Assembly: GCF_006459125.1 (NCBI RefSeq)
Contig: NZ_CP041070.1
Location: forward strand, 1,612,001-1,676,000
Source: Halarcobacter anaerophilus
GTDB lineage: Bacteria; Campylobacterota; Campylobacteria; Campylobacterales; Arcobacteraceae
Direction of reading: 5' to 3'
DNA length: 64,000 nt
Positions within the stretch are counted from its first letter, which is position 1; each line of letters starts with the position of its first letter. The notes under the pieces are model-generated. The model worked only from the letters and a program-made list of their open reading frames with translations. It was not told the DNA's origin and made no database searches. Shown in pieces: positions 32,342 to 39,327 of this stretch. The position numbers were made by a program, and so were the translations under genes.

Positions 32342-32779
32342 TTAGTAGGCAATAATTCCCACATATCCGTCTATTTGTCTCTCTATTAACTCGACAATTC
32401 CGGCTTGAACATAAGAGACTCCGTCAATAAAATCATCTTCTGTCCAGTTCATAGTCTGCATAGTATTTTTACAAACGACAAACTCCACATCATATTCCAT
32501 TAATGAATTAATCCTTGACAAAGTAGCTTTATCATAATCTTTTTTTAAGGCTCTAACACCGTTACCGTAAGCAATAACGGCAACTTTCAGACTCTCTTCG
32601 GGGTACTCTTTTAAAATATTGTAGATAGTACTTAAATTATGATTCACCTTTTTCAAATCAGAATCGTAAAGTTGAATTGCAACTTTTCTAGGTTCGTCAA
32701 AACTAGGCTGAGGATCACTAAAAGTTGATTGTGCATATGTAAATATTGTTAATATAGTCAACAATAAAAATTTTTTCAT
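32342..32779 (-). CDS. Periplasmic DsrE-family protein
   Basis: This 145-aa protein has a signal peptide (MKKFLLLTILTIFTYAQS) and the DsrE/DsrF-like fold: KVAVIAYGNGVRALKKDYDK, then SLMEYDVEFVVCKNTMQTMN, and VSYVQAGIVELIERQIDGYVGI. The Cys in VVCKNTM is the position used for persulfide transfer in this family, so it may carry sulfane sulfur in the periplasm next to the Sox system. It is 12 bases downstream of the MOSC gene. Its role in thiosulfate oxidation is inferred from location. Confidence 0.82.
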   Translation of the reverse strand: MKKFLLLTILTIFTYAQSTFSDPQPSFDEPRKVAIQLYDSDLKKVNHNLSTIYNILKEYPEESLKVAVIAYGNGVRALKKDYDKATLSRINSLMEYDVEFVVCKNTMQTMNWTEDDFIDGVSYVQAGIVELIERQIDGYVGIIAY

Positions 32780-32790
32780 TTTATCCCTTT

Positions 32791-33261
32791 TTATGAAGCA
32801 ATTTTAGATTTAGTATCTTCAACTAATTCTACAGTGCTATTTTTTGTTACTATACCAGCTTTTTCTATTTTACAATATAAACCTCTGTACTCTTGCAGTA
32901 AAATCGGCAATTCATCGTCAAAAACTGCCAAATGGTTACAAATAGTACAATTCTCCATTACTACAATAACAGCCTCGCCTATTTTAAATCTTGTTCCTAT
33001 TGGAAATTCATGAGGATCGAAATCAAGAAGTATATTTTCTCCTAAACTACCGTTTTGCAGCTCTATTGAGTTTTCTTTTGCTAAATCATAACTTTGTTTA
33101 CCTACTATCATTACGGTTTTATCAAGATTATCTCCTGCAAATTTATCATCTTTTATACCGTATCCGTAAATCAAATCCAGACTCTGCACTTTTGGTCTGG
33201 GTAAGCCGCTTTGACCTACTTTTGCACTAAATGTGTCGATTACTTTTCCTAATGTACTCAT
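32791..33261 (-). CDS. MOSC domain protein
   Basis: The 156-aa protein carries a MOSC domain, the beta-barrel of molybdenum-cofactor sulfurases that handles sulfur or Moco. Seen: GIKDDKFAGDNLDKTVMI, LQNGSLGENILLDF and IGEAVIVVMENCTICNHLA, the last with the family's conserved Cys. No signal peptide is visible, so it acts in the cytoplasm, although the neighbours are exported. Start and the preceding stop overlap by one base (TAATG). SoxC in the same cluster uses Moco; a link to its maturation is conceivable but unproven. Confidence 0.83.
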   Translation of the reverse strand: MSTLGKVIDTFSAKVGQSGLPRPKVQSLDLIYGYGIKDDKFAGDNLDKTVMIVGKQSYDLAKENSIELQNGSLGENILLDFDPHEFPIGTRFKIGEAVIVVMENCTICNHLAVFDDELPILLQEYRGLYCKIEKAGIVTKNSTVELVEDTKSKIAS

Positions 33262-34061
33262 TATAAATTTTCCTTCAATATTTGTAAAAAGTCATCTTTT
33301 ACCCATGCTCCTGGATAAGTATTGATAAGTTCACCGCTTGTTGTTAAAATAAAAAAGGTAGGAGTCATACCTTTAAAATATTTTTTCAAACCAAAAGGCA
33401 AAGATACAAAATCTACATCTACTTCTAAAAAGATATAATCATTATCAATCTTTTTTTGTACATCTTTTAAAGAGAGAACCTCTTTTTTCATCTTTTTACA
33501 AAAATAACAGGTTTGAGATGTGGCAAAAACAATAATATGTTTGCCCTCTTTTTGAGCTTTTTGTAAAATTTTCTTTTCATCAAAATCTTTTGTTTTTACA
33601 TTTACGGGTTCTTCACTGTTTTTTAATCTATTTTGTTTATATCCCATAAAATATTGAGCCAAAAGCTCTGATTCTTCGCTACTTATTTGCATTGGCTCTT
33701 TTTTAACATAATATTTTAAAACATGCTGATCACAAATACTGTTATTTAAATCAGGATTTGCCAAATATGATTTCAGATACTCCTCTATCTCTACTTGTCT
33801 CATCTCAGGATCATTTGGATCGCCTATTTTTCTACTACTGTCCATAATTGCCCATGCAAGCATATTTTCAGTTGGGATTGTTAGGTTAAGAAGAGTATTG
33901 TTTCTTTCAAAAAAATTCTCTTTTAATTTTTTAAAAGAGATATACTCTTTGTGGCAAGATGCACACTTTTGTTCAAATAATATTTTTCCCTCTTGAAAAT
34001 CTGCATATAAATTTATTGTAAAAAATAGACAAAATAGTAAAAATAAACCTTTTTTTATCAT
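33261..34061 (-). CDS. Cytochrome c-thioredoxin fusion (SoxW-like)
   Basis: This is a 266-aa exported protein with a signal peptide (GLFLLFCLFFTINLYA). The first half has a c-type heme site KCASCHKEYIS (about 32-40) and later acid/Met-rich segments. The second half is a thioredoxin-fold domain with HIIVFATSQTCYFCKKMKKE, whose CYFC replaces the WCGPC-type site, and TPTFFILTTSGELI with cis-Pro. It lies 85 bases downstream of soxB in the place where SoxW lies in Chlorobium clusters. Thioredoxin SoxW reactivates the SoxY cysteine; a heme-linked version would pass electrons directly. Fusion is visible, the redox role is inference. Confidence 0.85.
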   Translation of the reverse strand: MIKKGLFLLFCLFFTINLYADFQEGKILFEQKCASCHKEYISFKKLKENFFERNNTLLNLTIPTENMLAWAIMDSSRKIGDPNDPEMRQVEIEEYLKSYLANPDLNNSICDQHVLKYYVKKEPMQISSEESELLAQYFMGYKQNRLKNSEEPVNVKTKDFDEKKILQKAQKEGKHIIVFATSQTCYFCKKMKKEVLSLKDVQKKIDNDYIFLEVDVDFVSLPFGLKKYFKGMTPTFFILTTSGELINTYPGAWVKDDFLQILKENL

Positions 34062-34077
34062 TATAAAACCTCTCTTT

Positions 34078-34139
34078 CAACTTAGCAAATATTTAAAATA
34101 AAATATCTGCTAAATTGAAGAAGAGAAAAATCTCTTCTT
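34078..34139 (-). other. Two tandem intercistronic hairpins between soxB and soxW
   Basis: 34118-34126 pairs with 34131-34139 (AAGAAGAGA/TCTCTTCTT, 9 bp, four-base loop). Next, 34078-34094 pairs with 34101-34117 as a 17-bp stem with only two G-T pairs. No U run follows either. They should block 3' exonucleases or processing enzymes, making soxB message more stable than soxW and beyond. Confidence 0.65.
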
Positions 34140-34146
34140 AATTTAT

Positions 34147-35922
34147 TTAGATAATTCCGGGATTACCTTTTACTCCGACAATATCTGGAGTATCAACTTT
34201 AAGGTTAGCAATATGTTTTACATTTTTTAGATATGTTTCAACAGTTTCCCATACAGGTTCACCCGGTGATTTTGCACCTACTGTTGACCAACCCGCAACT
34301 TTGTAAGATTTACTAGCTTCAAGTTTTTCTCCGCTTTTTGTAAGAGTAATATCTGAAATTCTCTCTCCCATTTTTGCAATAGGATTAATTTTATAAGAGA
34401 TTCCTCCCGTTCTTACCATATCTCCACCTTGTTGGAAAAATGGATCCGGATTAAATAAGTTATCAGCAACATCTTCTAAGATATTTTTTATATCTTTTCC
34501 TGAGATATCTCTTGCGTATGTTTCAGGATAAGTCATTGCCGTTTGAGTCATTAAATCATCAAATGTAATTGCTTGTCCGGGCATTACCGAAGTTCCCCAT
34601 CTAAATCCCGGAGATAAAGAGATATCGGCACCTTTTACGTCCATTAAAGCATCACAAATAATTTGGTCCCAAGAACCGTTAAAATTTCCTCTTCTAAAAA
34701 GAGTATTTTCTGTAGTTGCGATTTCTCTTGTAAGTTCTTTTAAAAATGGAGCTCTAACATCTTTAATATATTTTTTCATAGCTGCATCTTCAGGAACAAT
34801 ATCAGAAAAAATCGGAAGAAGTGTAAATTTAAAGTCTTTGATTTTTCCATTTTGAATATCTAAATCTAAAACATTTAAGAATTTACCGTTTGAACCGGCA
34901 TTACAAACATAAGTAACCCCGCCGTCGTTTTTAACAGGAACAGCTTCGGGAACACCGTCATGAGTGTGTCCACCCATAATAAAATCAATTCCCGTTACGA
35001 CTTGTGCCATTTTTTTATCTGTATCATATCCGTTATGAGAAAGTACGATTACTGCATCGGGTTTTTCACTCTCTCTAACTTCATCAACAAGTTCTTGCAT
35101 ACCGTCATCATTGATTGAGAATGTCCAATCAGGAATAAATCTTTGAGGATTTGCAATTGTTGTATAAGGGAAAGCCTGTCCTATAATAGCAACTCTTGCA
35201 TTTCCTAGTTTTTTAATAGTATAAGGTTTAAATGCATAACCTTCATCTTGATCGTATGCTTGTTTTGCAATATCAGTCTCTTCAAAAAGAGCATCCTCTT
35301 TTACTTTTACGTTTTGGGCAAGAAATTCTGCATTTAACTCTTTTACATTATCTAAAACCTCTTGGGCTTTATAAGTAAATTCCCAGTGTCCTACGGCAAC
35401 ATCTACACCTAAAAGATTCATCGCACCGACCATATCTTTACCTCTAGTGTAAAGAGCCGTTGCACTTCCTTGCCATGTATCTCCACCGTCTAACAATAAA
35501 GTTTTTTCTTTACCGAAATTGTTTTTTAAAAAATCTACAACTGTTTTAATTTGAGCGAAACCACCTGTTCTACCCATAACTTTTGCATGTTTTTCAAAAT
35601 TTACACAAGTAAGTGCATATTCTAATCTTTTATTACCTTTTATTCCAAAATAATCTAAGAATTTCTCACCTACAATATGAGGTGGTTTTCCAAAATTACT
35701 ATGAAGCCCCAAATTTACGCTTGGCTCCCTAAAATATACCGGTAAAAGTTGTGCATGAGAATCAGTCATATGCATTAATCTTACATTACCGAACGGTTTT
35801 AATTTGTAATAATCTTCAAGTTTATTGGTATTTGTCATTCTTGTATGTGAATTAGCAAATACAGGAGCAGCACCAAGTACTGCCATCATATAAACAAACT
35901 CTCTTCTACTTAGTTTACTCAT
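34147..35922 (-). CDS. soxB: Thiosulfohydrolase SoxB
   Basis: SoxB is a periplasmic dimanganese enzyme that hydrolyses the sulfate group off the thiosulfonate bound to SoxY. The 591-aa protein starts with a Tat signal (MSKLSRREFVYMM). Metal motifs of the 5'-nucleotidase family are complete: LMHMTDSHAQLLPVYFREP (about 49-67), LLLDGGDTWQGSAT (about 140), GHWEFTYK, VLSHNGYDTDK and GGHTHDG. It lies 40 bases after the rhodanese gene in the sox operon, with hairpins on both sides. Length and motifs are fully canonical. Confidence 0.97.
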   Translation of the reverse strand: MSKLSRREFVYMMAVLGAAPVFANSHTRMTNTNKLEDYYKLKPFGNVRLMHMTDSHAQLLPVYFREPSVNLGLHSNFGKPPHIVGEKFLDYFGIKGNKRLEYALTCVNFEKHAKVMGRTGGFAQIKTVVDFLKNNFGKEKTLLLDGGDTWQGSATALYTRGKDMVGAMNLLGVDVAVGHWEFTYKAQEVLDNVKELNAEFLAQNVKVKEDALFEETDIAKQAYDQDEGYAFKPYTIKKLGNARVAIIGQAFPYTTIANPQRFIPDWTFSINDDGMQELVDEVRESEKPDAVIVLSHNGYDTDKKMAQVVTGIDFIMGGHTHDGVPEAVPVKNDGGVTYVCNAGSNGKFLNVLDLDIQNGKIKDFKFTLLPIFSDIVPEDAAMKKYIKDVRAPFLKELTREIATTENTLFRRGNFNGSWDQIICDALMDVKGADISLSPGFRWGTSVMPGQAITFDDLMTQTAMTYPETYARDISGKDIKNILEDVADNLFNPDPFFQQGGDMVRTGGISYKINPIAKMGERISDITLTKSGEKLEASKSYKVAGWSTVGAKSPGEPVWETVETYLKNVKHIANLKVDTPDIVGVKGNPGII

Positions 35923-35943
35923 TTAATCAATCCCTTCATATGA

Positions 35944-35964
35944 AATTTAGAAATATTCTAAATT
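35944..35964 (-). other. Intercistronic hairpin between rhodanese and soxB
   Basis: AATTTAGAA and TTCTAAATT form a perfect nine-base-pair stem with a three-base loop that covers the rhodanese stop codon. No U run follows, so it is a message-stability or processing element rather than a terminator. Confidence 0.5.
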
Positions 35965-36604
35965 ACTTACCTGAACCTACAACCGTAAAACCTAAAGATG
36001 TCCAAGCTTGCATACCACCTCTGTAGTATTTAATTTTTGATGCAGGATATCCCATTTTTAACAGTGCAAATTTAGAATTTTTAACCATTCCCGGAGTTTG
36101 TCCACACCAGTAACCGTTACAGTATAAAACTAAAGTTTTAGCTTTTGAAAAATCCAAAGTACCATCTTCTCTTTGAACTACACCCATTTCATCTTCCATC
36201 ATCTCAACTGCGCTATCTTCTTCATTGAAATTTGTATAAGGAACATTTACGGCTCCGGGAATTCTAAGTCTTGCATACCAACCCGGTTTTCTTGAATCAA
36301 TAAGTGCAATATTTTTATCAGTTTGAGCTTTTTTCATATATTCAATAAACTCTAATTCTCCGACTGTCTCTACACCGGGTGCTAAAATCATCGGTTGAGG
36401 AGCTCCTCTATCTGTAGTATCGTAAAGAGATGTAATTTTATTACCTTTTGTTTGGTTTCTCATTAAAGTGAATTCTTCATCATTTAAATTCATTTTAATA
36501 GATTTTACACCTGTTGAAATTGGTACGAAATTTTCTGCAGTTGCTGTAACAGAGAAAATTCCAGCTACGGCTGTAGTAAGTAATAATTTTTTTATAAATG
36601 TCAT
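35963..36604 (-). CDS. Periplasmic rhodanese-like protein in the sox operon (CNGYWC)
   Basis: This exported sulfurtransferase-like protein of 213 aa has a signal peptide (IKKLLLTTAVAGIFSVTATA); I place the start at ATG 36604 with AAGGAT upstream, because the longer frame to 36649 has no ribosome site and covers a hairpin. The rhodanese fold shows ALIDSRKPGWYARLRIPGAV and the active-site loop LVLYCNGYWCGQTPGM, catalytic Cys first, a second Cys five residues on. It is paralogous to the gene at 28560. It sits between the SoxK-like gene and soxB, where sulfane sulfur transfer would be useful. Not part of the classic Sox set. Confidence 0.87.
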   Translation of the reverse strand: MTFIKKLLLTTAVAGIFSVTATAENFVPISTGVKSIKMNLNDEEFTLMRNQTKGNKITSLYDTTDRGAPQPMILAPGVETVGELEFIEYMKKAQTDKNIALIDSRKPGWYARLRIPGAVNVPYTNFNEEDSAVEMMEDEMGVVQREDGTLDFSKAKTLVLYCNGYWCGQTPGMVKNSKFALLKMGYPASKIKYYRGGMQAWTSLGFTVVGSGK

Positions 36605-36641
36605 TAATCTATCCTTAACCTCATTTATCATATCCATAAAA

Positions 36642-36668
36642 AAAGCCAAGAAATAGATCTTGACTTTT
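36642..36668 (-). terminator. Hairpin with T run inside the sox operon
   Basis: AAGTCAAGA and TCTTGGCTT form a nine-base-pair stem (one G-T pair) with a six-base loop, followed by about seven T on the minus strand. It lies between the SoxK-like gene and the rhodanese gene. It looks like an intrinsic terminator that would let only part of transcription pass to soxB, so the upstream soxXYZA messages would be more abundant. Confidence 0.65.
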
Positions 36669-36676
36669 AAACTATT

Positions 36677-37114
36677 TTAGTATTTGTATCCATCACCTGG
36701 AATTGCAAGTCTCCAAGTTTTTTTAGAAGCATCAGCTTGTTGTAATGCAGAAATTGCAAATCTACAAGCTCTTTGTGCTGCATAGTCAGTAGGTAGTTTA
36801 GTTTTTGAAGGTTTACCTTTAAACGTTTTAGGGTTAACCTCTTTTGCTCCCGTTTTAATAGCCTCTTCAACAGAAGTAATTAAATTAGAGTTATCAACTT
36901 CAAGTCTTCTAAACTCCAAACCTTTTGCTTTTGCAACTTCGTTATACGCTTTTGCAGTTGCAATTACATTTTCAATTCCACTCTTTTCTACACTACAAAC
37001 AGTATTTAAATCCTCTTTTAATGCCGTTTCCATACTAGGAGAAGAAGAGCTTACACAAGCAGTCAGTAAAAACATTGCTGCAGTTGCTAATGATAAATTT
37101 AATAATTTTTTCAT
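36677..37114 (-). CDS. SoxAX-associated lipoprotein (SoxK/SAXB-like)
   Basis: This is a 145-aa predicted lipoprotein: the signal MKKLLNLSLATAAMFLLTAC ends in a lipobox LTAC, and the start at 37114 has an AAGAAGGAG ribosome site. The mature part has two further cysteines (NTVCSVE and QRACRFAIS). It lies directly after soxA and before soxB, the position of the SoxAX-binding protein SoxK in Chlorobium-type clusters, where it boosts SoxAX activity. Sequence similarity to SAXB by eye is modest, so the name rests mostly on synteny and size. Confidence 0.68.
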   Translation of the reverse strand: MKKLLNLSLATAAMFLLTACVSSSSPSMETALKEDLNTVCSVEKSGIENVIATAKAYNEVAKAKGLEFRRLEVDNSNLITSVEEAIKTGAKEVNPKTFKGKPSKTKLPTDYAAQRACRFAISALQQADASKKTWRLAIPGDGYKY

Positions 37115-37127
37115 GATAATCTCCTTC

Positions 37128-38066
37128 TTACTTTCTAATGTCTGGACCGTCAATTTTCATACCGTTTGACATATAAGCCATGAAAAATAGTAACTCTTTC
37201 ATCTCTTTAGCGTCATATTTCGGCGGTACTTGACCTTGATCCTTAACACATCCCGACATTCTTCTTTCCAATGTTCCTAGACCATCATTGTTTGCATCAG
37301 CTGCACCCCATTTTAATCTATATACAGGGAAATGAGTAACTTGTCCTAAGAATGGAGATAAACTTTCATTTCTAACTCTTTGTCCTGCACCTTGAACATG
37401 ACATTCAGCACAACTTAGATTTAGATAACCTCTTTGAGTATAGTAGTACTCTTTACCTCTGTTGTAAGCCTCTTCGGCCTCTTTACTCTCAATTTTAACA
37501 TCAATTTTTTTCTCAGCATCTTGTGCTTCTTGAACAAAATATGCTTCTAGATGAGCTATTTTACCTTTTTTAGGATTCCAAGCTTTTTCACCGTTTGAAG
37601 TTAAACATTGATTAATAGCAACAGTTAAAGTCATAACCTCTTTTTTCTTTTCATCAAAATATGGATATGCTGAACCTGCTACTGAAGGATCAGGGAAACA
37701 GTCTTTAAAAGATTTTCCGTTTGCAAAAGCTTTAGAGTATAAAGCTTCACCGTTTTCTACAAACTCTTCATATGGAGGGAACTCTTTAATTTCATCATAA
37801 GACATTCTCCCATTTTTAGAAAAAGAGTAGTTTCCTTTTGAAAAATCCTCAAACTTTAACCCACTCATAATGTTGTTTTTTAATTCATCATCAGTAGAGT
37901 AAGGGAAGAAAGTACTTCTGTTCTTTAACGGATTTTCAAATTTTGCTTCAAAATATTTAATTAATGCCAATCTGTCTTTTTCAGCTTGTGCATTAAAATC
38001 AGCCGCATTTAAAGCACAAGCAGTTAATGCAACTAATGCAGTTGTTCTTGCAATTTTTAATAACAT
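37128..38066 (-). CDS. soxA: SoxA, L-cysteine S-thiosulfotransferase subunit (monoheme)
   Basis: SoxA is the catalytic half of SoxAX, which attaches thiosulfate to the SoxY cysteine. The 312-aa exported protein (signal ARTTALVALTACALNA) has one c-heme site, YLNLSCAECHVQGAG (about 215-229), and the active-site Cys ligand in LERRMSGCVKDQGQVP. The first domain's position has AINQCLTSNG but no CxxCH, so it is the monoheme form, as in Starkeya and Chlorobium. It follows soxZ after 46 bases containing a hairpin and precedes the SoxK-like lipoprotein gene by 13 bases. Confidence 0.95.
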   Translation of the reverse strand: MLLKIARTTALVALTACALNAADFNAQAEKDRLALIKYFEAKFENPLKNRSTFFPYSTDDELKNNIMSGLKFEDFSKGNYSFSKNGRMSYDEIKEFPPYEEFVENGEALYSKAFANGKSFKDCFPDPSVAGSAYPYFDEKKKEVMTLTVAINQCLTSNGEKAWNPKKGKIAHLEAYFVQEAQDAEKKIDVKIESKEAEEAYNRGKEYYYTQRGYLNLSCAECHVQGAGQRVRNESLSPFLGQVTHFPVYRLKWGAADANNDGLGTLERRMSGCVKDQGQVPPKYDAKEMKELLFFMAYMSNGMKIDGPDIRK

Positions 38067-38088
38067 ACATATCTCCTTAAGTCTTTAT

Positions 38089-38110
38089 AACCACTCTTTT
38101 AAGAGTGATT
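38089..38110 (-). other. Intercistronic hairpin between soxZ and soxA
   Basis: AATCACTCTT and AAGAGTGGTT pair over about ten bases (one G-T) with a two-base loop just after the soxZ stop. No U run follows. It would act as a 3' barrier that stabilises soxYZ message. Confidence 0.55.
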
Positions 38111-38112
38111 AA

Positions 38113-38427
38113 TTATTTTATTTTTGCTTTATCTGCTTGTGTATTACCTTTTAAATCTACCCAAGTAAATTCAATATTATCACCTTTTTTTGCCCCTACA
38201 GCATCTGCATGAAATGAGAATTTCATATAAGGGTTTTTAGATAAAAATTGACTTGTAGATACTTCGTATACAATGTTACCGTTTACTTTTGCCACAACAT
38301 AAGTAATAAAATTCGCTTCTTTTTTTGCTTTTTCTGCTTCAACATAACTTAACATTGGATGTTTTGCAAGAGCTTTAACAGTTACAACACCTTTTTTTAA
38401 TTTTGCTTTAATTCTAGTTTTAGCCAT
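38113..38427 (-). CDS. soxZ: SoxZ, thiosulfate carrier complex subunit
   Basis: SoxZ forms the SoxYZ complex that carries sulfur intermediates. The 104-aa beta-sandwich protein has the family pattern ARIKAKLKKGVVTVKALAKH (about 4-23), HPMLSYVEAEK, ITYVVAKVNGNIVYEVSTSQ and MKFSFHADAVGAKKGDNIEF. No signal peptide; SoxZ is exported as a hitch-hiker with Tat-dependent SoxY. Between soxY and soxA. Confidence 0.96.
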   Translation of the reverse strand: MAKTRIKAKLKKGVVTVKALAKHPMLSYVEAEKAKKEANFITYVVAKVNGNIVYEVSTSQFLSKNPYMKFSFHADAVGAKKGDNIEFTWVDLKGNTQADKAKIK

Positions 38428-38493
38428 TATAATTCCTTTTTCTTTTTTATATTTTGTAAAATTTATTTAATCGTTCTTGATAGTTGAACTAAA

Positions 38494-38943
38494 TCAACCA
38501 CCACATCCACCGATTGTTACTTTTACATCTTTAGTAGCAGAATATAATTTACCGCCATCTTCAACAACCGCAGTTACTTTACCTGTTTTAGCCATTTTGA
38601 TTCTTACTGAATAATCAATAATTCCACCTTTTGGAACAGTAAACACAGCAACTGTTGTTTCAGGGTTTGCATCTTGGAATATTGCAACTGTCGAACCTGA
38701 TTTAGCAGATACAGTAACAGGAATAACTGCACCGTTTTCTGCAATATCAGGAGCTTTTAACTCTACATTACCTGCAGTTGTAGCATTAGTTCCAAATAAC
38801 TCTTTAATTGCAACATCAACTTTTTTAGCTGAAAAAGCTTTTGGCTTAGTTTCTCTAAAATTAATAGCACTTAATGTAGACGGTGCCATTGAAACAGCTA
38901 AAGTTCCTAAACCTAAACCTAAAAAATTTCTTCTATTCATCAT
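38494..38943 (-). CDS. soxY: SoxY, thiosulfate oxidation carrier protein
   Basis: SoxY carries the sulfur substrate on a C-terminal cysteine. The 149-aa protein starts with a Tat signal (MMNRRNFLGLGLGTLAVSMA) and ends in the swinging-arm motif VTIGGCGG, with the carrier Cys third from the end. The beta-sandwich middle is typical. Two ATGs are available (38943 and 38940); AAAGGAAAAAA lies upstream of the first. Cotranscribed with soxX before it and soxZ after it. Confidence 0.97.
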   Translation of the reverse strand: MMNRRNFLGLGLGTLAVSMAPSTLSAINFRETKPKAFSAKKVDVAIKELFGTNATTAGNVELKAPDIAENGAVIPVTVSAKSGSTVAIFQDANPETTVAVFTVPKGGIIDYSVRIKMAKTGKVTAVVEDGGKLYSATKDVKVTIGGCGG

Positions 38944-38965
38944 ATTTTTTCCTTTTTAAATTTTA

Positions 38966-39316
38966 TTAATCTACTGTTTTTAAATAAGCAATAACTGCTC
39001 TTATTTCACCATCACTTAACCATCCGTTTTTCCCAAATGCAGGCATTTGTGAAATAGGATTGTCAATATTTGGATCATAGATTTTATTATATAGTGCTTC
39101 ATCAGGCCAATATTTCAAAGCTTGAAGCTTTGGTCCCATACTTCCCGGCCCGTCAATTTTTTTGCCGTTAACAGCATGACAAGCTAAACAGTTACCGAGA
39201 TTTTTTGTATTAAAAATCTTTTCACCCTTTTTTACTAAATCTTCATTAGCTGAAGATAAAGTAACAGCAAGTGCACTGATAGCTGTAGCTACAGCTAAAC
39301 TTTTGATTAATTTCAT
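38966..39316 (-). CDS. soxX: SoxX, c-type cytochrome of the SoxAX complex
   Basis: This is a periplasmic monoheme cytochrome (116 aa) that takes electrons from SoxA. It has a signal peptide (LAVATAISALAVTLSSA), the heme site LGNCLACHAVNGKK (about 41-54), and an axial Met in PISQMPAFGKNG. AVIAYLKT closes the c-type fold. It lies 22 bases upstream of soxY and 11 bases after soxD. The short size matches SoxX type I; a general cytochrome c is the alternative, but the location makes SoxX clear. Confidence 0.93.
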   Translation of the reverse strand: MKLIKSLAVATAISALAVTLSSANEDLVKKGEKIFNTKNLGNCLACHAVNGKKIDGPGSMGPKLQALKYWPDEALYNKIYDPNIDNPISQMPAFGKNGWLSDGEIRAVIAYLKTVD

Positions 39317-39327
39317 TGCTTTCTCCT

